NCBI RefSeq assembly: GCF_000715075.1 | Contig: NC_134087.1 | Coordinates: 184,605,276-184,669,275 of the forward strand | Origin: Nicotiana tabacum | Taxonomy: Eukaryota > Streptophyta > Magnoliopsida > Solanales > Solanaceae | DNA length: 64,000 nucleotides | Direction of reading: 5' to 3' | Shown: positions 11,445 through 23,100 of the stretch, piece after piece | How positions within the stretch are numbered: position 1 is the stretch's first letter | Layout of the letters: every line of letters starts with the position of its first letter | Program-made: the position numbers and the translations under genes | The notes under the pieces: model-generated | Databases searched by the model: none | The model's input: the letters and a program-made list of their open reading frames with translations, nothing else | What the model was told of the DNA's origin: nothing

Positions 11445-11590
11445 GAAAGAGTGTCAAGCACGAAGGGTGATGCCATGCATGATATTGTGAGTGAGTGTTA
11501 ATGCACGATGGGTAATGTCATGCCCATTCTGTTGTTTCATATGGTGAGAATGAGAGTAAAAGCACGAAGTGTGATACCGTGCACCTATTA
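11445..11590 (+). repeat. Degenerate tandem block in the D LTR
   Basis: Three diverged copies of AGCACGAAGGGTGATGCC-type units, each with GCACG and a partly complementary CCGTGC. The position corresponds to the tandem block of S1, whose unit it resembles in reverse complement. Confidence 0.6.
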
Positions 11591-12150
11591 CTGTCCTTCT
11601 TACTGTTGTTGATTCAACTATGGTTTCCTTTATGCGTTATTGTTAGAACTTGATATTTCCCCGCAGCATGTCCTCTCCCATACTGTTCTGTTCGTATATG
11701 ATATATCTGTATAGGTTTATATGGTTGTCATGTCCTAACCTCATCACTACTTCGCCTAGGTTAGGCTCGACACTTACTCAGTACATGGGGTCGGATGTAC
11801 AAATGCTACACTCTGCACTCTTTTGTGCAGATTTTGGTACTGGACACAATGAGTAGCTGAGGTAGCTGCCTTCTATCTAGGGAGACCAAGGTAGATCTGC
11901 TAGTTTCCGCAGAGCCTAAAGTCCCCCTTCCCTGTTTTAGATTTCTTTTATCTTTTTTCATTCTGAGAACAATTGTACTTTTCTTTCCAGACTAGTATTT
12001 TGTAGAAATTTGAAAATGTTCGTGAAATTGGGACACCAGATTCATGGGTAGACTTGTATTAGATTATGTGGTCTTGTTATAACTCTTTCGCGCTTTTCAT
12101 TTGTTTAGCTATAGTTATTGTTTATATCTATTTGGATTTATTGCTAATAG

Positions 12151-13361
12151 TGTCACGCCCCAACCTCAGGAGGCGCGACCAACACTCAATCGAGTGAACC
12201 CAACTGAGCAAGCCTTATCAAACACTTTCTACCCAACTCAATACGATTAAGGAAACCATGCTTTCGTTTATTTAGACAATAGGAAAGGTTGTACATTCAA
12301 CATTGATAGTTCATTTTATATCATAACCTTAAACCATAGTTAAGTTTCCATCTAGTTACAATTTAGAGAAACAAGAGTTTAGATTTATAACATAGTTCAT
12401 AGACCCATCCAACACCCATACATAACCCACACAAACGTCTACGGAGCTTCTAAGGATGCAAAAGATAATTATGACAATGTCGGCAACAAGGCCCGGTTAT
12501 ACCTCAAAAGTGGATATCTACAACAAAAGATGTACAACATAACCCCTTGAAGGAAAAAGGGGATCACCAAAGCTTTGATAGGAGGATACTCTGCTATGCA
12601 TGATCGGCACTATCCGCTATGGAGCCACCTACATTCATTTAAAAATGTAGCGCCCCCAGAAAAAGGGGTGTTAGTACCATGGAATAGTACTAGTATGTAT
12701 AACTAAACACCATTTTATTAGAAAGAACTATCATACAAGAACAAGGAAATCACAAGAGACAATCGAAAGCTTTTAACCGAACACCACATCATCAGATATA
12801 AGAATCATATAATCTTTCGCATAATTTCCATAGCTTTAGTTTGGGGCACTTCATATTGTCCATCATCACTCACAATACCACCGCTTTCTAGAGCGGGGTC
12901 CAATCACGACCGGATCGGCTAGGTTACCTCATTTGAGACATGTACTTCAATCACAATCTTATTCTCCCTTTTCGGAATTCAATATCAGCTCAATACCACC
13001 ATGTGTGTGTCATGGCGTCCGATCAGGGCCCGATCGGCTAGGCCTTCTTACCAAAGCGTTGTTACTTTCTCATTAATCATCTCGTTTCAATCTTTTATTT
13101 CACATATATCAATTCATAGGCACTTAGGGCCACAATTATCACATCATTTATATTTTCAATGATAACCTTGCAATTTGGGACCACAAGCACATACAAAAGC
13201 AATTCAAGTTGTAAGCATAGGTAACATTTCACATAGTTAGCATAACAATCTCAGTTTTAATCTTGACGTGAAGTCTAGGCATTTCAATATATGGTTCATA
13301 TTTTTCGCACATCTTTAAATATCTAGAATAATACATTACACACATTGAGGCACACCTTTCA

Positions 13362-13392
<31 letters not shown>

Positions 13393-14048
13393 TCAAAACC
13401 AATTCATGTGAAGTAACAATCAATACATCAATCAAGTTTTCAGTCTTACCACATTTGCACATACATCAACGGGGCTCAATTTCTAATAAGAGGGGGTTTT
13501 AGCCATACATACCTCAACAGAGCTTTCTTTAAATTCTTCCAAAATTTCGGGAATCTTAGCAACTTCAATCTATTTTATGAAAATTACAAATTGAACCAAG
13601 AATTAGAGACATGATTAAGATTCTAGCTCATTTGAGCACATTATCAAGCCCTAGGTGTGCATTGTGATTATAGGACCCTTTTGTGAGAGATTTTTATTAT
13701 CTTACACCTCAATTGCTATCTTTTTAGTTAAAAACCTCCCCATACCCTATTATCTTTTATGCATGCAAGAAAATCCATTTTTATACCCATGACCCCAAGC
13801 TAATTACTCACTCTAGTGTGAATTTCGAAACCAAAGGCTAGGGATCAAGTTCTTACCTCTTGGGGTGATGGTCTAGCAGCTTTACTTGATAATCTTCAAG
13901 GGTTTAGGCAAGGATTTAGTGGTGACTTGATGAAGATCACCCTCTCTAACTAGAACTCCCTCTCTCACTCTATTTGCAGCAAAATAACATAAAAGGATTC
14001 TAATGGGGTGTTTTTAATGGGATGGGGTCGGGTTTTAAAAGTTAGACA
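12151..14048 (-). repeat. BC LTR1, left segment (3' LTR of B)
   Basis: The plus-strand left end is TGTCACGCCC at 12151. The segment aligns along its length with LTR2 and LTR3. It stops at 14048, where element A is inserted; AGACA (14044-14048) is A's target duplication. Over the first 560 bp I count roughly 30 differences from LTR2, so the LTRs are old. Confidence 0.9.
13361..13391. repeat. Compound (TG)n(TA)n microsatellite
   Basis: A run of TG dinucleotides followed directly by TA dinucleotides inside LTR1. LTR2 has only a short TA run at the same place (about 30719-30732) and LTR3 has none, so it grew after the LTRs diverged. Confidence 0.85.
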
Positions 14049-14700
14049 TGTCACGACCTGAATTTCCCACCATCGGGTGTCATGATGGCGCCTACTATCG
14101 GAGCTAAGCAAGCCAAATATATAAAACATTTTTCCTGCTTTCTTCCAAACAATATAATAAACGAGACAAAATTTAAGCGGAAGACTTTAAATCTAAAGCA
14201 ACTGAGAACCAAAAGTGCGGAAGTTTGAACCAAAATGCTACCCAGAGTCTGGTGTCACTAGCTCACGGACTACTACAGAATACTACAATCAATGTCTGAA
14301 AGGAAAATACATCATGTTTGTCTGATACAAGATAAACAAACGAAAAACATGGAAAATGGACTTCGGCCTGCGAATGCCAGCTAGGCTACCTCGAGAGTCC
14401 CTAGACTGAAGATAGCTCCCAGAAGTCCTACTGCTGCGGTCCGTAAGCTGCTCCCTGATCTGTGCACAAAAATGCACAGAGTGTAGCATCAGCACAACCG
14501 ACCCCATGTGCTGGTAAGTGCCTGGCCTAACCCCGGCGAAGTAGTGACGAGGCTAGACAGTACCTACCACAATTAACCTGTACAGATATATATACAACAA
14601 GTGCAAGAAAACAATAACAAGATAATACAAAGTAAAACTGGGAGGGGACATGCTATCGGGGAGTAACAGATAAAAATGAAATATCAGAAATAAACAGAAG

Positions 14701-15093
14701 ACGGCGTGCCACACGATCCCAATTCATATCATATATAAGTGGACGGCGTGCCACACGATCCCATAATATCATATATAAGTGGACGGCGTGCCACACGATC
14801 CCATAGTATAGTATATAAGTGGACGGCGTGCCACACGATCCCATAATATTATATATAAGTGGACGGCGTGCCACACGATCCCATAATATCATATATAAGT
14901 GGACGACGTGCCACACGATCCCATAATATCATATATAAGTGGACGACGTGCCACACGATCCCATAATATCATATATAAGTGGACGGCGTGCCACACGATC
15001 CCATAATATTATATATAAGTGGACGGCGTGCCACACGATCCCATAATATCATATATAAGTGGACGGCGTGCCACACGATCCCATAATATAGTT
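14701..15093 (-). repeat. 40-bp tandem repeat, ten copies, in the A 3' LTR
   Basis: Ten head-to-tail copies of a unit containing GCGTGCCACACGATCCCAT and an AT-rich ATATCATATATAAGTGG part. The copies are nearly identical and differ mainly as GGCGTG/GACGTG and TATC/TATT. The A 5' LTR has three copies at 22012-22120. Each unit contains CGTGCCACACG, which could fold on itself. Confidence 0.92.
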
Positions 15094-15372
15094 AATAATA
15101 TCTGACTTCATATAGTAGACCCCTTCAGGGGAGAATAACAACTTAATACCTTTATCCCGCAAGGGTACAACTAACAACCCAAAATATCCCGACACGGGAG
15201 AATATATATATATCAGTCTACACATCTCGGCAAGGGAGTATTCACAACACATTCTCCTTTTAAATCATTCTTCCTCAACCGTTCACATTATATGAAACTT
15301 TCAAATAAACAAGGAGCTTGTGTCACATTATTCGAATTAAAAGCAATCAAGACTCACTGTCATGCTAGACTC

Positions 15373-15408
15373 CGGTGCATAGATAATCGTCACCATGCCT
15401 ATACACCG
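15373..15408 (-). other. Conserved LTR hairpin (A 3' LTR copy)
   Basis: Arms CGGTGCATAG (15373-15382) and CTATACACCG (15399-15408) with a 16-nt loop. In sense RNA there are nine Watson-Crick pairs and one U.G pair. Compared with D and S1, two pairs are exchanged on both sides (A-U to G-C, C-G to U-A). Confidence 0.78.
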
Positions 15409-15974
15409 TACTCCACATTAGCAAGTAGCAAATATCATCCTAATCTCATTCCCTCAAGCCAAAGTTAGAACAAACACCTACCTCGAATGCTCCAAACTCA
15501 ACTCACGCTTCTAGTATAGCTTTACCTCTTGATTCCACCACCAATCCACTCGAATCTAGTCATAAGTTACTTAATTACATTAATAATTACTAAATGAATC
15601 ATCCCCAATGCATGAAAATAGATTTTTCAAGGTTTTTCCCAAAAAGGTCAAAAATACCCCCGAACCCACGTGGTCGAAACTCGAGGTTCGGACCAAATAT
15701 ATGATTTGTTTTTAAATCGGACCCCAAATTGAGGTCCAACTTCTCAATTTGTAGAAAACCTATGTTCTACCCAAAACACCCAATTTTTCCCATGAAAATC
15801 ATTGGTTTGAAGTTGAAATTATGTTAAAAGATGTTAAGGAATAAAGAAATTAAGTTAGAAATCACTTACCAATCGTTTTGGGGAAGAAAAGTTGTTGGGA
15901 AAATCGTCTCTTAGCTTTTGGGTTTTTGAAAAGTGAAAAATGACTGAGATTTTCCGAACTTGTATACCTTTCTG

Positions 15975-16200
15975 AGGACCTGGCGCGGACCGCACAAAAA
16001 TGTGTTGCGGCCGCGCTGAGTGGGAGAAAAATTGGGGCTTCTCTGAACCCTTCCAGTGCGGACTGCACTGTTTTGGTGCACGGCCGCGCTGGTTAACCTG
16101 AAACCCTAGCCCTCAGACTCAGCCACGCGGACCGCACAAAAATGCATCGCAGCCACGCGGCTCCAGCGCGGACCGCACGGAAATGAACGCGGCCGCGCTG
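15975..16200. repeat. CpG near-palindrome array in A 3' LTR (CGCGGCCGCG type)
   Basis: Alternating GCGCGGACCGCAC and GCGGCCGCGC-like pieces separated by AAAAATG-type spacers. It occupies the same slot as the arrays of S1, S2 and D but has its own sequence. The copy in the A 5' LTR is 22880-23100. Confidence 0.8.
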
Positions 16201-16839
16201 ATGTCTGCAACACCTGAACCTGCATTTTCTTAAGTCCAAGACCTCCCAGGCCCCATTCAAAACACACACGAGCCCTCGGGGCTCCAAATCAAACATGCAC
16301 ACAACCTTAAAAAACATCTTACGGACTTCCTTGTGCGATCAAATCGCCAAAATAACATCATATACATAAGATCAAGCCTCAAACACATGATTTTCTTTCT
16401 TCAACTTTCATAACTCAAATTCTCCATTTTATGTCCGAAACACGTCATATGACGTCCGTTTTTAGCCAAACTTTACAAATAGTGCTTAACACATATTTAA
16501 GACTTGTACCGGGTGTCGGAACCAAAATACGAGCCCGATACCTATATTTTCTAACTCCTTTTCATTTCAAATTTTCATATCAAATTTAAGAAAATAATTT
16601 CTTTCAAAAATTCATTTCTCGGGCTTGGGACCTCAGAATTTGATTCCGGGCACACGCCCAAGTCCCATATTTTCCTACGGACCCTCCGGGATTGTCGAAT
16701 CACAGGTCCGGGTTCATTTACCCAAAATTGACCGAAGTCAACATTATGCATATTAATACCAAAATTCATCAAAGTTTTCACAAAATCCACATTCTAACAT
16801 AAAAACTTTCCGGCTATGCACCCGAACTGCGCATGCAAA

Positions 16840-19800
16840 AACTGGTCCCACGAGCCTCCAAAATCAATGACACAGGCTCGGAGCATGTCCTCAAGAATCT
16901 GAATAGTCCTCTCGGACTGACCGTCCGTCTGGGGATGAAATGATGTACTCAACTCAACCTGGGTGCCCAACTCTCGCTAAACCGCTCTCCAGAAATACGA
17001 GGTAAACTGCGTACCCCGATCCGAAATGATAGATACCGGCACCCCATGAAGGCGAACAATCTCCTTGATATAAATCTCGGCTAACCTTTCGGACGAATAG
17101 GTGGCTGCAACAGGAACAAAATGCGCTGACTTGGTCAGCCTATCAACAATGACCCATACTGCATCAAACTTTTTCCGAGTCATCGGAAGTCCAGTAACGA
17201 AATCCATCGTAATCCTCTCCCACTTCCACTCGGGAAGTGCAATCCTCTGAAATAGACCACCGGGTCTTTGATGCTCGTACTTAACCTACTGACAATTCAA
17301 ACACCGAGCCACATGCGCAACGATGTCTTTCTTCATCTTACGCCACCAATAGTGCTGCCTCAGATCCTGATACATCTTCGCGGCGCCCGGGTGAATAGAA
17401 TACCGAGAACTGTGGGCCTCCGCTAAGATCAACTCTCGAATCCCATCAACATTGGGCACACAAACTTGACCCTGCAATCTCAATACACCATCATCATCTA
17501 AGGTTACTTTCTTGGCACCTCCACGCTGCACCGTGTCTCTCAAGGCACACAAATGGGGATCCTCAAACTGCCGCTCACGGATACGCTCTAATAGTGAGGA
17601 ACGAGCAACCGTGCAAGCTAACACTCTGCTAGGCTCAGAAATATCCAACCTCACAAGACGATTGGCCAAGGCCTGAACATCCAAAGCAAGCGATCTCTGG
17701 CTGACTGGAATATAAGCAAGACTACCCATGCTGGCGGACTTCCTGCTCAATGCATCGGCAACCACATTGGCCTTCCCCAGGTGGTATAAGATAGTAACAT
17801 CATAATCCTTTAGCAACTCTAACCACCTCCTCTGCCTCAAATTCAACTCTTTCTGCTTGAACAGATACTGAAAACTCTTGTGATCAGTGTAAACCTCACA
17901 CGTCACGCCATATAAGTAATGCCTCCAGATCTTCAAGGCATGAACAATGGCTGCCAACTCGAGATCATGAACCGGATAATTCTTCTCGTGGATCTTCAAT
18001 TGCCTCGAAGCATAAGCAATGACTTTGCCTTCATGCATCAACACTGCACCAAGCCCAATACGAGATGTATCACAATAGACCGTATATGGCCCTGAACCTG
18101 TGGGCAAAACCAATACTGGTGTCGTAGTCAGAGCCGTCTTGAGTTTCTGAAAGCTCGCCTCACACTCGTCCGACCACCTGAACTGGACACCCTTCTGGGT
18201 CAATCTGGTCATAGGGGCTGCAATGGATGAAAACCCCTCCATGAACCGACGGTAGTAACCTGCTAAACCCAGGAAACTCCGAATATCCGTAGCTGAAGCT
18301 GGTCGAGGCCAGTTCTTGATTGCCTCTATCTTCTTCGGGTCTACTTGAATACCTGCTGCTGATACGGCATGACCCAGGAATGCGACCGAACTCAACCAAA
18401 ACTCACACTTTGAGAACTTAGCATACAACTGACTATCCTTTAGGGTCTGAAGGACCACTCTGAGGTGCTGCTCATGCTCATCCTGACTGCGGGAGTATAT
18501 AAGAATATCGTCGATGAAGACTATCACGAACAAGTCCAAATAAGGTCTGAACACTTGGTTCATCAACTCCATGAACGCTGCTGGGGCATTAGTCCATCCA
18601 AATGATATGACCAAAAACCGAGTGCGAAATGCTGTCTTAGGGACATCAGACACCCTAATCCTTAGCTGGTGGTAGCCAGATCTCAAATTTATCTTTAAAA
18701 ACAACCTCGCACCCTGAAGCTGGTCGAATAAATCGTCGATCCTCGGCAGTGGGTACTTATTCTTAATTGTAACCTTGTTTAATTGCCGGTAATCGATGCA
18801 CATTCTCATCGAACCATCCTTTTTCTTAACAAAAAACACCGACGCACCCCAAGGCGAAACACTGGGTCTAATAAAACCTTTCTCAAGCAAATCCTGCAGC
18901 TGTTCCTTTAACTCTTTCAACTCCGGCGGGGCCATACGATATGGCGGGATAGAAATGGGTTGAGTGCCCGGAGCCAAATCAATACAAAAGTCGATATCCC
19001 TGTCGGGCGGCATACCCGGCAGGTCTGAAGGGAAAACCTCAGAAAACTCCCGAACAACGGGCACAGAATCAATAGAAGGGGCCTCCGCGTTAGAATCGCG
19101 AACATACGCCAAGTAGGCCAAACATCCCTTCTCGTCCATACGCCGAGCTTTCACATACGAGATAACACTGCGGGTACAATGACCAGAAGTCCCTCTCCAC
19201 TCTAAGTGGGGCAAATCCGGTAAGGCTAAGGTCACGGTCTTGGCATGACAATCCAAGATCGCATGATACGGGGACAACCAATCCATCCCTAATATGACGT
19301 CGAAATCCACCATATCCAAGAGCAACAAGTCAACACGGGTCTCAAGACCCCTGAATACCACAACACATGAATGATGAACCCGGTCCACCACTATAGAATT
19401 CCCCACTGGCGTAGACACATATACAGGAATACTTAAGGCCTCACTAGGCATAACCAAATAGGGTGCAAAATAGGACGACACATATGAATACATAGATCCG
19501 GGATCAAATAGCACAGAAGCATCCCAATCACAGACCAGAATAGTACCTGTAATCACAGCATCTGATGACTCAGCCTCTGGCCTGGCTGGCAAGGCATAAC
19601 AACGGGGCTGGGCCCCACCTTCTTGAATCATATCCCTGGGACGATCTGCTGCTGGCTGACCCCTACCTCTAGCGGTCTGAGCTCCACCTCTAAGACCTCT
19701 ACCTCCACCTCTATGTCTTCTACCCCCGCCTCTAGCTGGCTGGGCAGGATGTGGGGCAACTGGTGCCTGGATCATCGGGCGAGGACCCTGCTGCTGCGAG

Positions 19801-20174
19801 CTGCTGGAAGCTCGAGGGCAATATCCATCAATGTGACTCACATCTCCGTAAGTATAACAAGCCCTCGGCTGCTGAGAATAACGAAGTGGTGGTGCACTGA
19901 TAGGTGCTGATGGTGAACTGAAGAGCTGCTGGTCAGAATACTGCGACTGAGAACCACGACCACCTGGTGTACTATGAGAAGCCTAGAGAGCTGACTGAAA
20001 GGGCCTCGAAGGATGGCCTCTACCATAAGAATCCCTACCTCCAGACGAGGTACCACTGAATCTACCCGAATGATGGGGCCTCTTATCAGACCCATGACCA
20101 CTCCCTGAGCAAGTGTCATCTCTACCGGCAGGCACCATCTGCCGCCTCCTGAAATGAAATCTCACTACCGACAC
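16840..20174 (-). pseudogene. pol: A pol: protease, RT, RNase H, integrase (broken)
   Basis: One frame runs from about 20174 to 16840. It starts in the basic nucleocapsid end of Gag, whose zinc knuckle reads [14 protein letters not shown], with tyrosine in place of the second cysteine. Then come protease ([12 protein letters not shown]), RT (motif A region reads [11 protein letters not shown], with asparagine where the catalytic aspartate belongs; FIDDILIYS box intact), RNase H (YCDTS, LELAAIV, YTDHKS, ADALSRK), and integrase with an HPGAAKMY...CLNC zinc region and the D, D, E residues ([27 protein letters not shown]). In-frame TAG stops lie at 19983, 17286 and 16977, each where CAG is expected. 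The longest open piece is 19841-17286 (851 codons). The frame then runs into LTR sequence. This element cannot make active RT or integrase. Confidence 0.9.
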
Positions 20175-21123
20175 TCATGGCCATATGAACACGGATCGGC
20201 TGGGCCAACCCATCAATAAACCTCTGCACCCTCTCTCTTTCAGTGGGGAGTATCACAATGTCATGACGAGCAAGATCAATGAACCGGGTCTCATACTGGG
20301 TGACCGTCATAGGACCTTGCTGGAGACGCTCAAACTGTCTGCGAAGAGCATCTCGTAGAGTAACTGGAAGAAACTTCCCCAGAAATAACTCTAAAAGCTG
20401 ATCCCAGGTCAATGATGGCGACCCTGCTGGCCTGGCTAAACAGAAATCCCTCCACCAAGTCTTGGCGGATCCTACCAGGCGAAAAGTGGCGAAGTCGACC
20501 CCATTGGTCTCTACAATGCCCATAGTCCGTAGAACCTCATGACAGTTGAATATGAAATCCTGAGCATCCTCTGAGGGGGTGCCACTATATGTGGTTGTGA
20601 AGAGCTTGGTGAAACGATCAAGCCTCCACAAAGCATCCACGGACATAGCCGCACCATCGCTGGACTGAGCCGCAATAGCTGGCTGGGCTGCCACAGCTGG
20701 CTGAACTACCACGGCTGGTTGAACTGCTGGAACCTGAGCCTGAGGAGCTACTGGCTCTGGAGTACGAGTATCAGGAGTCTGAATTCCTCCCCCAGCCTGA
20801 GATGTGGCTGGAGCTACGGGAAGCATACCCGCTCTAGAAATGCCCTCCATAAAGCCTACCAGTCGGACCAAAGCGTCCTGATGTACTGGAGTGGCTATAA
20901 AACCCTCTAGGACCTGAGCTGGGCCCACTGGAACAGCTGGGGCCGGAACCTCCTCCTCAAAATTGACCTGAGGATCCGTCGCTGGAAATGCTGCTCGGGG
21001 CTGAGCTCTGCCCCAACCTCGGCCTCTGGCACGGCCTCGGCCTCGCCCTATGCCCCTAATAGGGGCTGCTGCTGGGGGCTCAGGCTGTTGCGCGGTAGAA
21101 GAGGAAGCACGTGTCCTCGCCAT
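20122..21123 (-). pseudogene. gag: A gag (capsid part), frameshifted at its end
   Basis: I take the start at 21123 (MARTRASSSTAQQ), which follows the usual leader spacing. A shorter upstream extension to 21150 exists but looks like leader. The protein has a basic GR-rich N-terminus (RGRGRARGRGWGR), a proline/alanine/glutamine-rich linker, and a gypsy-type capsid region (about residues 155-330) with AKTWWRDF, LFLGKFLP, QFERLQQGPMTVTQYETRF and FIDGLAQPIRVHM. The frame is lost near 20130-20150, just after EISFQEAADG; the downstream Gag tail continues in another frame that joins pol. The product would form the element's particle. Confidence 0.88.
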
Positions 21124-21304
21124 CTGCGAAAGAACAGAGTGGAAAGACAATCAGTACTTGAGAAATAGAATCACACGACAAGAATGAACAAGGTGATGTT
21201 TTCCTAACTCAGTAGCCTCTGCGAGATAAATACAGACGTCTCCGTACCGATCCCTCAGACTCTACTGAGCTTGTCCATGAGTTGTGAGACCTAAGTAACC
21301 TAGT

Positions 21305-21316
21305 GCTCTGATACCA
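21305..21316 (-). other. A primer-binding site, initiator Met tRNA
   Basis: Minus-strand TGGTATCAGAGC lies three bases inside the 5' LTR boundary and is complementary to the 3' end of initiator methionine tRNA. It would prime minus-strand DNA synthesis. Confidence 0.88.
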
Positions 21317-22241
21317 ACTTGTCACGACCCGGATTTCACACCATCGGGTGTCGTGATGGCGCCTACTATCGGAGCTAAGTAAGCCAAATATATAAAACAT
21401 TTTTTCTACTTTCTTCCAAACAATATAATAAACGAGACAAAATTTAAGCGGAAGACTTTAAATCTAAAGCAACTGAGAACCAAAAGTGCAGAAGTTTGAA
21501 CCAAGATGCTACCCAGAGTGTGGTGTCACTAGCTCACGGACTACTACAGAATACTACAATCAATGTCTGAAAGTAAAATACATCATGTTTGTCTGATACA
21601 AGATAAACAAACAAAAAAAATGGAAAAGGGACTTCGGCCTGCGAACGCCAGCTAGGCTACCTCGAGAGTCCCTGGACTGAAGATAGCTCCCAGAAGTCCT
21701 ACTACTGTGGTCCGTAAGCTGCTCCCTGATCTGTGCACAAAAATGCACAGAGTGTAGCATCAGCACAACCGACCCCATGTGCTGGTAAGTGCCTGGCCTA
21801 ACCCCGGCGAAGTAGTGAAGAGGCTAGACAGTACCTACCACAATTAACCTGTACAGATATATATACAACAAGTGCAAGAAAACAATAACAAGATAATACA
21901 AAGTAAAACTGGGAGGGGACATGCTATCGGGAAGTAACAGATAAAAATGAAATATCGGAAATAAACAGAAGAAACTCCGGTTCCCATGATATATATATAT
22001 ATATATATAGTGGACGATGTGCCACACGATCCCATAATATCATATATAAGTGGACGACATGCCACATGATCCCAATAGTATAGTATATAAGTGGACGGCG
22101 TGCCACACGATCCCATAATATTCTCCTTTTAAATCATTCTTCCTCAACCGTTCACATTATATAAAACTTTCAAATAAGCAAGGAGCTTGTGTCACATTAT
22201 TCGAATTAAAAGCAATCAAGACTCACGGTCGTGCTAGACTC

Positions 22242-22277
22242 CGGTGCATAGATAACCGTCACCATGCCTATACACCG
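22242..22277 (-). other. Conserved LTR hairpin (A 5' LTR copy)
   Basis: Same arms as in the 3' LTR (CGGTGCATAG and CTATACACCG); the loop differs at one or two positions. Stem unchanged while the two LTRs differ by about 4% elsewhere. Confidence 0.75.
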
Positions 22278-22879
22278 TACTCCACATTAGCAAGTAGCAA
22301 ATATCATCCTAATCCTATTCCCTAAAGCCAAAGTTAGAACAAACACCTACCTCGAATGCTCCAAACTCATCTCACGCTTCTAGTATAGCTTTACCTCTTG
22401 ATTCCACCACCAATCCGCTCGAATCTAGTCATAAGTTACTTAATCACATTAATAATTACTAAATGAATCATCCCCAATGCATGAAAATAGATTTTTCAAG
22501 GTTTTTCCCAAAAAGGTCAAAAATACCCCCGGACCCACTTGGTCGAAACTCGAGGTTCGGACCAAAACCCGGTTACTCATTCCCCCATGAATCCAAATAT
22601 ATGATTTGTTTTTAAATCGGACCCCAAATTGAGGTCCAACTTCTCAATTTGTAGAAAACCTAGGTTCTACCCAAAACACCCAATTTTCCCCATGAAAATC
22701 TTTGATTTGAAGTTGAAATTTTGTTAAAAGATGTTAAGGAATAAAAAAATTAAGTTAAAAATCACTTACCAATCGTTTTGGGGAAGAAAAGTTGTTGGGA
22801 AAATTGCATCTTAGCTTTTGGGTTTTTGAAAAGTGAAAATTGACTGAGATTTTCCGAACTTGTATACCTTTCTGAGGAC

Positions 22880-23100
22880 CTGGCGCGGACCGTACAAAAA
22901 TGTGTTGCGGCCGCGCCGAGTGGGAGAAAAATTGGGGCTTCTCTGAAACCTTCCACCGCGGACCGCACTGTTTTGGTACGCGGCCGCGCTGGTTAACCTG
23001 AAACCCTTGCCCTCAGACTCAGCCACGCGGACCGCACAAAAATGCATCGCGGCCGCGCGGCTCCAGCGCGGACCGCGCGGAAATGACCACGGCCGTGCTG
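22880..23100. repeat. CpG near-palindrome array in the A 5' LTR
   Basis: Partner of the array at 15975-16200. Units such as GCGCGGACCGC and CGCGGCCGCGC are present, with C/T and G/A differences between the copies, as expected for methylated CpG sites. Confidence 0.8.

Larger units (their letters stand above)
9563..12150 (+). repeat. 5' LTR of D, left segment
   Basis: Plus-strand LTR sharing its backbone, in the opposite orientation, with S1, S2 and A. The last five bases, AATAG (12146-12150), are the target duplicated by insertion of BC; the LTR resumes at 39590. Together the two segments give an LTR of about 2.67 kb. Blocks in order: GGGC-loop-GCCC hairpin (9821-9832), CpG array, conserved hairpin (11141-11176), CCCTTGCCGGGA motifs, tandem block. 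Confidence 0.88.
14049..16839 (-). repeat. 3' LTR of A (5'-truncated)
   Basis: Matches the 5' LTR (21320-23827) from its plus-strand left end TGTCACGACC up to TGCGCATGCAAA near 16839. Beyond that point the 5' LTR continues with about 90 bp ending GGGTCGTCACA, while here integrase sequence follows. This LTR is nevertheless longer than its partner because its 40-bp tandem block has 10 units instead of 3 and it keeps about 150 bp missing from the partner. Confidence 0.9.

Noticed and set aside
14653..14916. 87-codon frame with repeated WHAVHLYMILWDR-like units
   Set aside because: Translation of the 40-bp tandem repeat in A's 3' LTR. As 40 is not a multiple of 3, the frame cannot be maintained through the array.
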